Shown one piece after another: positions 21,901-32,950 of a stretch of DNA of 64,000 nucleotides (position 1 is the first letter of the stretch; every line of letters starts with the position of its first letter). This DNA is from Typha latifolia (Eukaryota; Streptophyta; Magnoliopsida; Poales; Typhaceae). The position numbers were made by a program, and so were the translations under genes. Where the stretch lies: the NCBI GenBank assembly GCA_019914945.1, contig CM034111.1, forward strand, positions 4,588,001 through 4,652,000, read 5' to 3'. Below the pieces are notes generated by a model. The model searched no databases. It worked only from the letters and a program-made list of their open reading frames with translations, and had not been told where the DNA came from.

Positions 21901-24900
21901 CGTGATAGGATATATGTTGGCGACATCCAAGAGGTACATTTTCCTTCTCTGAGTGAAGAATTTCTTGACTTATTGGTACTTCAGAAGATTTTCCTTGGTG
22001 AATATGAATGCATAGTTTTGAATTTAGGACACAAGTAACCTAGTAATTTGCATTGTTACACTGATGCTGTATCATTTGTTTGATGTCCTGCTACACTATT
22101 ATTTTATTAGTTACTTTTTGTGAAGCTAAAGGAAGCAATCAATTAGACATCTGAATTCCTATCCTATTCCTATCTAAGCTGACATTTAGATTTGATTTAC
22201 TAAACTAGCACTTAGAATTTCAGATGCAGCGAACAATTCTACAAATTTATCTTATGAGTTCTCATATGTTGATTTGTAGAAAGTTATAGCATACAGATTC
22301 CATATATTCCTATATTGGTTTTTCATCCAGTAAATACTTGTACTATTGATAGCATTTTGTAGCATGTCAGGATCTTATAATCCTTTCGTCTTACAATAAG
22401 TTCATCCTTTCATAATAAATATGTAGAATGAAATCCTCAAGGAAAAACCTTAACTCACCTAGAGTTGTCACTTAACCTTCACTGATTAATGGCGTAGCAA
22501 TCGAAACTTGATTTCAGTTTATTTGATGGAACTTTGAATTTGAGTTCTTTTTTCAGATTATGAAAATATTTTTCTCTACATAATATGCTTGAACACATAA
22601 ACAATTTGCAAGCTTATTGATTGGCCTCTTTATATATAATGCAGACCGGATATTCTATTTTAAGGTCAATCACTTGTTCTCGCATACATCTACTCTAAAT
22701 TATAACTGCTTGCGTTAGCATTCATGTGAATATGTTCAATTCTATCTGACATATTGCAATCCAAATATAAAACTTAAAGTAGCTGACTGTTGCAATTTGA
22801 AGAGGAGGAAAACTGAATAACAAAAGGGGAAATCAGTATTCCTGAAGGGAAAGAAAGAATTTAAGAGAGATTGATGAACTGTCGTAAACTTTCTAAGTTT
22901 CTGAAAATTGGTAAGACAAGGGTCTGTGTATGTGTGATAGAGGGACATAAAGGAGGAGAATGATAGCCAAGGGATAGGTTTCGTTCTTCTTCTTTTTTTT
23001 TTTTGATGAAAACCGTAACGCTCAGTTTCATTGCAAATGACAGCCACCACAAGTAAAACAAAAGGAAACCTATTACAATCCCCTGCACACAGCCAAAATT
23101 ATAACCTAGTGAGGAACAATATCATCACTTTCTTAATATTTTTAGTTTTTCAGTTTTTCACCACCAAACAAAAACACCCTACTCGGGCCAAATAATAGTA
23201 AAGAAAAAAAACCACAGCAAGTATGAAAGTTTAAGATGTACAATCACTGTTTTGAAAAGCAGAAAAGGCGGCCGCCATGGTGAGGCGGTGCACCGGCCGC
23301 CCCGCCATGTTGAAAGGCATCGACAAAAGGTGGCCAAGCGCCTTGGCGGGCTACCTAGGCGCTAAATAGTGCTAGGTGGGCTGCCTGGCCCAACTTGGCG
23401 GGCTAGCGCTTCGGCCCGCCAAGTCGAGATGCAGTTATTAGTGAGCGGGTCAGGTTTTATAGCGGACCGGGTTTAATAAAACTAACCAATTTAGAGGAGT
23501 TAATTGCTAATTGCTTTATAAATTATTGAATTAAGATTACAGAGAAGAAATTTTTTTCACTGTCATGCACTATTAATTGGGGGAATTACTAATTGCCTGC
23601 TATTTAAGTATATAATTTCTGATTAAAGGATTTTGAAATGTGATTCATGTGAATAAACTAGAGTTAGTAAATAGATATCTCAGTTATTCAGTTATCACTA
23701 ATAAGCAATTAGCCAATGTGATTATGTTATTTAGTGTTTTGATTTAGTGCACTATTAAAATTTCTGTATATACTATACTTATTTATTTATTTATATTAAA
23801 AATGCTATACCGCTTTGTCACCCGCCTTCTGCCTAGGCGCTAGGCAGTGGGGTGATCGTCTGCCACTCACGGCCGCTTTTTAAAACATTGTGTATAATCA
23901 TCAAAGACAAGACGTTAGGACCCAAAATAGTAATTCATAACGGTATCATTAGCAACCCCCACCCGCACCCTTGTGCCTTAGCTTTTTTCTGATTGCCCTC
24001 TCCTTTTAAGCCTGTCCGAGATATAAAAACACCATGAATATGCTGGCAGAGCTCAACCAGATTTCTATGTCTAGACTCATGAAAGGTTCTATTGTTCCTT
24101 TCAAGCCAAATCTTCTACAAACAAGCTGCCACACAGTCTCCACATCTTTTTATAAGATGTAGGAATCCCTCTACACTTCCCCATAGTCCAGATGTCCACC
24201 ACTTGCTTAGGCTTTTTGAATTGGCCCCAGATATTTCTTGTCTGTATCATTAGCTCTTTAATATATATACAATTAAGAAAAAGATAGCAAAGGGATATGT
24301 AGTCTGAAGGTTGGAGATGGTAGTTTTCAAGTGATAGCTTTCTATAAGGATTGAGACACTACTGGTGTACCATATACCACTCCATTTGCTAGGTTGGTTG
24401 GATTTAAAGGATTGGATTAGTCTAATTGGAAAGTGATTCTTACCCACTTAAGTTAGTTCAAAATATTCTTTCTCGATACACATGGAAGGCGGTGTCGCCA
24501 ATCACAATTAAGTGACATGCACATGTTCTTATGTAGTGTCGAGATGAAATAGTACACTAAAGAAATAAATATTACAATCTAAGTGACTTGCATATGCTGC
24601 AAATGAAACATTTTCTTCGAGCTATACTAGTAGCGATTATATTGCATGATACATCATTTGACCATCAGATTTGCAGCATTTGACTAGCCTACAAGGTAAA
24701 AAGAAGGTTAGATCACTTCTGTGTCACTTTTGGTGATGCTTTACATTATTGGTATTACTTTTCTCTTTTATCTTAATGGGAAGAAAAAAGAAGTGCCGGT
24801 TTAATACACGAAGAACTGATATCTGTTGCTTATGTTGAACCTTGATGAGATCTTTAGTTCCCTTGTTGTTGTTGAATCTTCCTCACTTGGCTGAGTAGGA

Positions 24901-25406
24901 ATAGGTCCCTTTAGTAGTCCCTTTCGAGGGGGCTCTAAGATTGATGGCTAGTCATTAAGGGTGAAAACTAAGGTTCTAAAAATCGGTATCGGAATCGGGA
25001 TTGGCCGTCCGGAAAAACGATACGTATCGGCCGTATCGGCCGCCTGTATCAGATTAGATTATTTTAATTAAATAAAATTCTAAATATTATTTAAAAATGT
25101 TGAAAAATTTCTAACAATTTAGAAAAAATTATAAGAAAATAAGAAATAATAATTACTCACATATAAAGCCTAAAAATTAAAAAATTAAAAATCTTTCTTC
25201 CTCCCTTTCTTTTTTTCTATTATTTTAATTATTAGTCTGAAGTATCCATTCTTTCCTACACTTTCTATTTCTTTCTATCTTTCCCTCTCTCTCACCCTCT
25301 ATTTTTTTATCTTTCCCTCTCTCTCTCACCCTCTATTTTTTTTTATCTTTCCCTCTCTCTCTCACCCTCTATTTTTTTTATCTTTCTTTCTCCTTACTCT
25401 CTTCCT

Positions 25407-25473
<67 letters not shown>

Positions 25474-27548
25474 CCCCTTCTCTCCCTCACTCTCTCTCTC
25501 TTTCCCTCTCTCTCTCCCTCTCTCTCTAGCTGTTGTTGATCGGATCGGATAGCGGTCGGGTCGGACTTAATCCGACCCATTTTCACCCCTACTGGTCATA
25601 GTTCAGTAAAGATTTTAAGTGGGTCTGCTTGGACTATGCTATTTATGAATAATAATATTTTTATTTCATAGGAGATTCTGGTCCTTTATTTATAGTTCTA
25701 GCTCCTGTTAAAGAGGGCTCAACATTAAAACATGTTGAAACATCACAGGGTTGCTTTTTGATAAACTTCTTATGGAAGCTGAAATTTTTTTTTTTTCCAG
25801 CTTCTCTTGAAACAACCACTGCATTTACTTTTTATTTAATGCTTGCTTTGAGGACCTGGACTAGACAGTCATTTCCAGGAATTATTCCTTTATCAGTAAA
25901 TTAGTTGAACCTGTCACTTGATTTATTTCAAGATTGTAATTGCTTGTCTTGTGGATTTCACATATATATTTCACATTTAGAGTTACCTAAATGTTTTTAA
26001 ATTTTGCTTGGCAACTAAACCATGAAGTTCTCCTCATTATATGTACTTATATGAGCAGTATCTCAATGATGGTTTTAACTTTAACCCAGTTCTTTGTGTT
26101 GCTTTTACTTGATATTTTTCATTCAGCTTCAATTAGAAAGCAGGCTGTAATACATAGAACTACTAACAAGTAAATAAAGTGAGGTGCTTGTTCTTAGTAT
26201 TCTGAAAATGTTACATAATTGGTGAATTAGTCTGGGGGCCTGCTTGTCTCTCAGTTTTTATCCGCTATTACGAGTCCAATGACGTGTTAGTATGTAGATG
26301 GACTACTTTAAACATTTGTGCTTGTCTTATTTGAATGATTCATCCTCCAACCTTCTTGTAATGTTACTAATTACTTCGTTTTGCTGGTGTTCCCCTGCAG
26401 TCTTTTCATTATTGCAAGTATAGGCGGGATGAAAATCAACTGTACATATTTGCAGATGATTCCGTTCCCAGATGGCTCACGGCATCACATCACATAGATT
26501 TTGACACCATGGCAGGAGCAGATAAGTTTGGGAATGTGTATTTTGTCCGTCTGGCACAGGATGTGTCAGATGAGATTGAAGAAGATCCAACAGGAGGCAA
26601 AATTAAGTGGGAGCAAGGAAAGTTAAATGGTGCTCCCAACAAAGTGGAGGAGATTGTGCAGTTTCATGTGGGTGACGTAGTCACATGCTTGCAGAAGGCC
26701 TCCTTAATACCTGGAGGGGGTGAATGCCTAATTTTTGGGACTGTGATGGGTAGTCTGGGGGCATTACTTGCGTTTACCTCTAGAGAAGATGTAGATTTCT
26801 TCTCTCACTTGGAGATGCACATGAGGCAGGAACATCCACCATTGTGTGGAAGAGATCATATGGCCTATAGATCTGCTTATTTCCCAGTCAAGGTAAGTGT
26901 TTCCAGACTAATACATACTAATGCATCATATATTTGTTATCCAGGTGTTATTAATTTCTTGCAATAGCTAGAAGAATTATATAAAAACTGTATTTTTAAC
27001 TAGATCGAGTTTCGGACTGCCAATAATTGTGATTGTAGTTTTAAACTACAAGAGATCAACGGTATGTCAATGTCTACTGTATTGCTTAGAAACAGTTACA
27101 ACTAGCTTGTTTCAGCACAGATCAATTGAACTTCAGTACTGGCTATATTCTAAAACATTGTTGGCTTATTTGCCAGTTCTATCTATAACTAGTATCTGGC
27201 AATTTAGCCTGTCATAGTAATATCTCCTTAAAAGTGAGGTATCAGTGAAAATTTGCTGCTATAATTTTTCTTTTTCTTTTTTTAACTTGAAAGGAATATT
27301 GCGAGCTGTTTCTTTTGAAATTTTTGGCAATTGTGTGAATCCAGATATGCGAGTACAATGAGAAAACTATTAAAGTCCTAGACTGATACTAAGTAATATT
27401 GATTCTGCAGGATGTTATTGATGGCGATCTATGTGAGCAGTTTCCTACCCTTCCACCTGATTTGCAGAGGAAGATTGCTGATGAACTGGACAGGACCCCT
27501 GGTGAAATTTTGAAGAAACTAGAAGACATCAGAAATAAGATTATCTGA
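18904..27548 (+). CDS. SF3B3: Splicing factor 3B subunit 3 (SAP130/RSE1 family)
   Basis: A core SF3b subunit of the U2 snRNP. It is a three-propeller scaffold that helps hold the branch-site complex in the nucleus. Exons 18904-21933, 26401-26892 and 27411-27548 join in phase 0 to give 1219 residues, close to the roughly 1217 of animal SF3B3. The start at 18904 gives MYLYSLTLQKATG, matching the family N terminus. Family blocks are clear throughout: GSDSGRIVILEY, HQETFGKSGCRRIVPGQ, ELDLGLNHV, CGRGPRSSLR, GETVEEV, RVNEWKTPGKKTIVK, LTPLSYETLE, NEAAFS, LLRKCENK, AGADKFGN, EHPPLCGRDH and the end DGDLCEQF...ELDRTP. Residues about 815-855 form an acidic, glycine-rich linker that differs from the animal sequence. 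Intron 1 (4467 bases) is swollen by transposons; intron 2 has 518 bases. Retaining intron 1 would add about 34 foreign residues and stop at 22038, losing the third-propeller C terminus. I see no sign of pseudogenisation. Confidence 0.97.
22985..24245 (-). mobile_element. LINE 3'-end remnant in SF3B3 intron 1
   Basis: On the minus strand about 24090-24120 encodes IWLERNNRTF, the typical C-terminal block of plant L1-type LINE polyproteins. The sequence then runs through a non-coding tail reading GTTTTACTTGTGGTGGCTGT (about 23040-23060) and ends in an A-run (T-run at 22991-23004 on the plus strand). Tails of this kind ending in poly(A) are typical of plant L1 elements. It is interrupted by the hAT-type element at 23245-23890. 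The 5' end is truncated, as usual for LINEs. No target duplication was identified. Confidence 0.75.
23245..23890. mobile_element. hAT-type non-autonomous element nested in the LINE
   Basis: The terminal repeats CACTGTTTTGAAAAGC (left) and CAATGTTTTAAAAAGC (right, reverse complement) match at 14 of 16 positions. They are flanked by TGTACAAT (23237-23244) and TGTATAAT (23891-23898), an 8-bp duplication with one mismatch. Eight-base duplications and CA-TG-type ends fit the hAT superfamily. GC-rich sub-terminal parts (GGCGGCCGCC; GCCTAGGCGC) enclose an AT-rich centre without coding. Confidence 0.75.
24956..25591. mobile_element. hAT-type non-autonomous element in SF3B3 intron 1
   Basis: The ends TAAGGGTGAAAAC (left) and TAGGGGTGAAAATG (right, reverse complement) are flanked by CTAGTCAT (24948-24955) and CTGGTCAT (25592-25599), an 8-bp duplication with one mismatch. 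The element is 636 bp with no transposase. Inside are GGTTCTAAAAATCGGTATCG at the left, which is shared with the 49.55-50.12 kb repeat, a long CT microsatellite, and GATCGGATCGGATAGCGG at the right. Confidence 0.75.
25413..25471. repeat. (CT)n microsatellite
   Basis: About 29 uninterrupted CT units lie inside the hAT-type element of SF3B3 intron 1, with further interrupted CT-rich sequence on both sides (about 25260-25530). The minus-strand RE-rich frame over it is spurious. Confidence 0.95.
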
Positions 27549-28704
27549 GGCTGTTGCGAGAACGAAGATATCAACAATCACAAGCTAATGCGTTAGCTCG
27601 AGATTGTACTGTGTAAAATGGCATTGTTTTGCATCTATTACAAGTCATTGCAGGTTCCTTTCATTGTTGATGCCAACTGCAATTGGCATCAATCTGCTAA
27701 AATTGTTAGGCTTTTTTAGGAGTTGTCGTTGACGTGTTGCAACCGTCATTGCATATTTATTAACTAGCTACTAGGATTAGGTGTTGCTGATTCTGCTTTA
27801 TTTTCAGCCTGTTGAATCTCCTGGAAGGTTGCAAGATTATCCTTGCTTTCCTATGTATATGTAATATGTTGCACCACTTACTTTTGGTATCTTTTTTTCT
27901 GGACCTATGACTGGTCGTAGCTTGCAGCTCCAAAAGATGATCTAACGGTATCCAGTTCAGGAAATCCTGCACATATTTTGGAAGATTTCTCGTTCAAACA
28001 AGTTGCCAGGATGTGCCTCTCTGCGGAGTATTGAAAGTTCAAACACTTCCATCCAGTTTAAGCTGAACGTATCTCTCACTGTAATCAACTGAAATATTAA
28101 GTAAACCATAAGTTCAAGTTCTTGTTCGGGTGCTTATTAGTAAATCATCCCTAATTATGACCTTTCCATTTGTTGAGGCTCATATTATCTTGTTTGAAAG
28201 AGAATTGGAGAAAAAGAAATGGTGGAACATGTCAGCAGAATATCTTTATGAGTTCTAGTTAGTGATTTTCAAATTAATTTTTTATGCAATCATTTTGTTA
28301 TAAAATGTTCTCGACGGGATTAATTGATCATCCTGGTTTATAGAGATAATCATACTTTTCTATCAATCTAGAAGATCTATTAAATGTTGCTTCCCTGTAA
28401 CGTTGTACGTCGATCATCTACATAATAGTAATAGTTTTTTGCAATAATATTATTGAATAACTTACAAAATTTCTTATATAAAATAGCAAAAATAAAAAAT
28501 AAAAAAAATGGAAACTAAAGTTGTCAAGAATTCACTATCCCGTCCACTTGTTTCTTTCTCCTCTCCTCTCTATTCCTCTGCACAACCCGTAGCACTCTCT
28601 AGAGAAGGATTAAGTTCTAAGATTGCCTTTGCACCCTTGGACCAAAGCCAGTCCTATCTTTTCTTACGAAAAAAGGTAATAAAAATTTCATGAACCGACA
28701 TTTC
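27549..28704. other. SF3B3 3' UTR and downstream spacer
   Basis: This follows the SF3B3 stop. It presumably contains the 3' UTR, though no single poly(A) signal stands out. No other gene is recognised. A short pyrimidine-rich frame at 28508-28693 has no known domain. Confidence 0.5.
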
Positions 28705-31703
28705 TGTAACACCCGGTTTAATCATGTCCACTCCACAAGCCCATGTGGAACATACTGCACGTGCGACAACTTGGTTAGTTACCGACAATCAAATAAATCA
28801 TGTATCAACACCATAATTTATCTACTAATATCTCAATCATAAATAACATATGTCAAGGTATTAACAAAATACAAATAACTCTAATAGAGTCTCACATAAG
28901 TCATAACATATCATTAAGAGCATCTCACTGTTACATATATATAACGGTTGTATATACATAATACATCAAGTATAGAGTCACATATTATAGAAATAACAAG
29001 GATAAAACCATCACTCTGAAAAGTCTAATATATCATATAATATAAACTCATCTAACATACAATACTAACTATATTCTACTCTTCAATCATTAGCAATATC
29101 TCTAATAAAGTATCCCGCTCAATCTGTTCACTTGGGTTTTTGGAAATGAAAAATAAAGATGTCATAAGATTTAATGAATAGACCTTATCCTAAATCAATG
29201 TTGTTAAATAGAGAGTAAATCATGTACCTAATAATATGAATTTGAAAAGAGCATAATGTTATATATGAGCATGCATATATGTATCCTTAATAATAAATAT
29301 ATAAATGCAATTAATATTATTTCATGAATGACATCAAAATATATCTCATGATAAAATCATATATATCATCCAACATAACAACATATTATGTATAACCATC
29401 ATAATTAAGTGATAGTAGTCTCATCAATAATGATGTATAATGCATGCTAACTACTCGATAATCATATATGTCAAAGTCAAATATAATCCACACATCTCTC
29501 ACTATCACAGTCATTAGTCTCAATTCTGAATATCATCCATCATGCTAGACCATGGTACCTAGTTCTAAACTCGATATACATTTTGTCATCATGTCACAAG
29601 CTCAAAGCATACCTTGCTATACGCTAAGGATATCTATGAAGATAATCATATTCTACCATATGCTAACGGTATCTCTGAAAATAATCATACCCTTCCATAC
29701 ACTAAGGTATATATGTAATAATCATATCCTACCATATGCTAAAGATATATTAATAATAGTTATACCCCGTCATACGCTAAAAGTACAACCACTATCAGCC
29801 ATCACCATACTTTATCATATGCTAAGTGTATATCTACTACCAATCTGAACCAGATACCATTCCAACCATCACATCACATATACATATATTTTTATAATTT
29901 TCTTATACATAATGGATCATGTGCATATATCTAATATTATTATAAGTTATACATATCAAGGATTTAAGTAGTAAAAAAGCTAAGAGAAAAATGATGCAAT
30001 ATAGTCTATGATATATATCTAATACATGCATACTTATGCTAGAGACCATCTTCGACATAAAAAATATATAATTTGTTCATCTTCGATCATCACTATATAT
30101 CATCAGCATATTCATATCCAAGACTAATCTAATCAACTAAATGATAAAACATGCTCAACTGTAATCATTTTTATATAAGATCATATAATCATGCTGAAGA
30201 GGAAAATAGAATGCATACATTTAAATATATAATATATTCTAATTTGATAAAGACGTCTAGATGATAAGACTACTCATAGTAACTGTAAATACTAAACAAC
30301 TATTTTTCATGTTTGCTATACTGACTATCAGTCCTCGTTAGCAAGGTCCATGGAGTCTTGAATAGGAGGGATCCGGATCTGAAAACATTTAAATAGATAT
30401 GAAGTTAGCTATTTATCAAATTAGAATTCATTTGTGTACTATAGGATGTACACAGGATGGTTTATTAGATTTAAAATTACTCATTTTATATTTAATAACT
30501 AAATCTATATTATGGACGTAAATGTGATACTATACATATGCTTTTATTACTAAAATGCTAGTTAAGAGATAGGATTACAAAGGGCTACTCTTTTTTTTTT
30601 ATATAAAATAGTCTAAATATGTAATTATAAAATAAAATATTAAATATGTATAATTATAAATAAAAATATAAGTGTAGACAAAAATCTAATTATAGTTAAT
30701 TGTGTGGTTCTTACTTATGCTTAAATAAATAGAAACTACATACAAATTATCTGGACTTAATTATATACATAAGAAATAAATAAATGAGCCTCCTATCTCA
30801 TTTTATACACAAATGTGTTTAATAAATTGTTAGAATTATATATATATATATATATATATTATGAATATTAATTTATGTACGTACATACATAATCTAATTA
30901 TAATTAATAAAGCTATATATGTATCCCTCTAATAAAATATATATAAGTTAGAGGTATATTTACATGCAATGTTTATAATTACTATTATACTAAATACACT
31001 TAGCTAGAAATCATTTTAGTGAGTATATTATTAAATTAATTAATTGTCCAAATATACTAATTTGCTTTAACTAGATAAAATAAAATAAATACTAAAAGGA
31101 AATGAAAAAGAGGGAAAATCCCTCTCTGCTATTGTGTTAGGCTCGATTCAGTGCTGTCCGCTACAATGCTCGGCCGAGCCCAACACTGTTGCAATTGAGA
31201 GCAAATGGATCGAGGAAGGAGGAGAAGAAAAGGAGAAGAAGAAGAGAAAGGAAGAAGAAGAAGAGAAAATGGAGGTGGTGATCGGGCCGGCGAGGAGGGG
31301 ACCGATCGCTAGTGGCTAGCCAACGGCTTGGTTCCAATGAACCCAAGCAAGTGAGAGAAAGTGAGGGAGAGAGAAAAGAGAGAAAGAGAAAAAAGAGGGA
31401 AGCTCACTAGCGAGGAAGAAGGTCAACGACGGCTCCTCCCGGCGTTCTAAGGTGGGTAGCGAAACTAGAGGGAGGAGGGAGAACTAGAGAGGACCGAGAG
31501 AAAGAGAGAAAAATTAGAGAGAGAGAAATGGAGAGCGGGGTGGTGGCATGGCGGTGGCGGAGTGCTTGGTCCCACCTCTATGCGACGCCGGTGTGGTGGG
31601 GGTGAATGACGCCTCTATGCAAGTTGGGTGCGGGCTGGCAACAACATGGTTGGTTGCATCGTCCCCATCCTAACTATAATTTTTTTTTAACTTGGTTATT
31701 ACA
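28705..31703. mobile_element. LTR-like element, family copy 3
   Basis: It starts TGTAACACCC and ends CTTGGTTATTACA, 2999 bp, near the 2966 bp of copy 1 and alignable with it along most of its length. Shared features are GTTCACTTGGGTTTTTG (about 29128), TAGAGAGTAAATCATGTAC (about 29207), the hairpin array (29609-29832), AGCAAGGTCCATGG (about 30340), a GC-richer segment with AGCCCAACACTG (about 31178), and a purine-rich tract from 31210 on. The flanking five bases (ATTTC and CTTTT) do not match well, so the target duplication has decayed or the flanks are rearranged. No gag-pol coding lies inside. AT microsatellite at about 30838-30861. Confidence 0.7.
29609..29832. repeat. Six-unit hairpin array inside LTR copy 3
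   Basis: Units with core CCATATGCTAA/CCATACACTAA recur from 29609 to 29832. Arms still pair in several: ATACC with GGTAT (about 29688-29711), ATATC with GATAT (about 29725-29748), ATAC with GTAT at the last unit. Others have lost pairing. This is the most decayed of the three arrays. Confidence 0.55.
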
Positions 31704-32149
31704 CTTTTCATCAAGAGTTTTTCCTTTTTTTTTTTTCTCTAATGTGGTATCGAGAAGTATTAAGTGGCTTCACAACTAAAGTTTTGGTGGTCTAATATCA
31801 TTCATTTTGTTCTCAATAGCTATCTTGCCCTTAAAATTTTTTTTGTCATTGACATTTTGTAACTTCTATTCCAATCAATAAAAATTACAACCATTTTTGC
31901 TAAACTATGCATTTTGCTTGTCTTTTACTTTATCACCGTTAAAAAATGTGCTATATTTGCATAGTGAATAGCTGACTTAATTAGCAAATCGAATGTTAGA
32001 CTGTATGATTGCAAAAAAAGATATAGTACGTGAGAAATGATATAATGATAATATGTGGTCAGAGAAATCCTTTTCTTACTGGTTGGTGTGGAAACTAAAC
32101 TTTCATTTATACTCCAAGCACGATTGCTCAATAGCGATAACTACCCTTT
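31704..32149. other. Spacer, nothing recognised
   Basis: AT-rich sequence between LTR copy 3 and the inverted-repeat element before neurochondrin. No gene or repeat structure that I can support. Confidence 0.5.
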
Positions 32150-32452
32150 GAGTTTTTAATTAAACTAGATTCTTTTAAAACTTATTTGTCTAAATAAATC
32201 ATACTCAAATTTAATACCAAAACGTGTCTATGACTATAGCCCTATGTAGACGCTGATAAGTTCAGCATTTTACTAAAAGTAAAATGTTGAATAGTTAAAT
32301 ATTTTATTAGAAAAAATAAAAAGTAAAATCTAGAGGAGTTATATATATATATTACAATTCTAAGCATAGTTGGTTGCAAAGAATGACACAGGATTCCAAC
32401 TTAAAGATATGAAAAGATAACTGAGCACAAAGTTACGATACTATAAATTTTT

Positions 32453-32486
<34 letters not shown>

Positions 32487-32814
32487 CTTTCTTATTTAAG
32501 GTTCAATTAAGCTTTCATCAAAATCTTTATATATTTTTTTCTTTTATTTTCATAATAACATATTATATTTCTAAAATGGATGATCGATTAGAGTACTTCT
32601 GGGTCTTAATAAGACGTTGAATAGTTGTGCATCATATTTTTTTTCTATTAAAACGCTGAATTTTGTAATATTTTTTTTAATAAAATTGGTGATGTGGTGA
32701 ACGATTTACTCTCGGCCGGGTAAAACCTTTAATAATTTAGTGGTTTACTATGGGCTACAGTAAAATAGATCTATTTCGGTAAATAAAGTTTAAAAGAGGT
32801 CTAATTAAAAACTC
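32150..32814. mobile_element. Terminal-inverted-repeat element abutting the neurochondrin promoter
   Basis: The left end GAGTTTTTAATTAAACTAGA and the right end (reverse complement) GAGTTTTTAATTAGACCTCT match well and continue with TTTTAAAACTTATTTG versus TTTTAAACTTTATTTA. The ends resemble those of the element at 41069-41488, so the two look like one family. Flanks CTACCCTTT and CCCTTCTTT agree at 6 of 9 positions, a weak hint of a Mutator-like 9-bp duplication. Contains an AT microsatellite at about 32461-32486. No coding. Confidence 0.6.
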
Positions 32815-32950
32815 CCCTTCTTTGGCCAAAGAAACTTCCAGGCTTCCAGCAAACATAACTGCGAATTGGGAACAAGTTCTCTTTTTAAAATCCCGTCTGC
32901 TCGGCCTCTTCTTCTTCTCTCTGGCAGTCGGAAGCCCTCTCTTCGACTCC

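Noticed and set aside
28508..28693. 61-codon frame downstream of SF3B3
   Set aside because: No domain, low-complexity surroundings, and it ends just before an LTR-like element.
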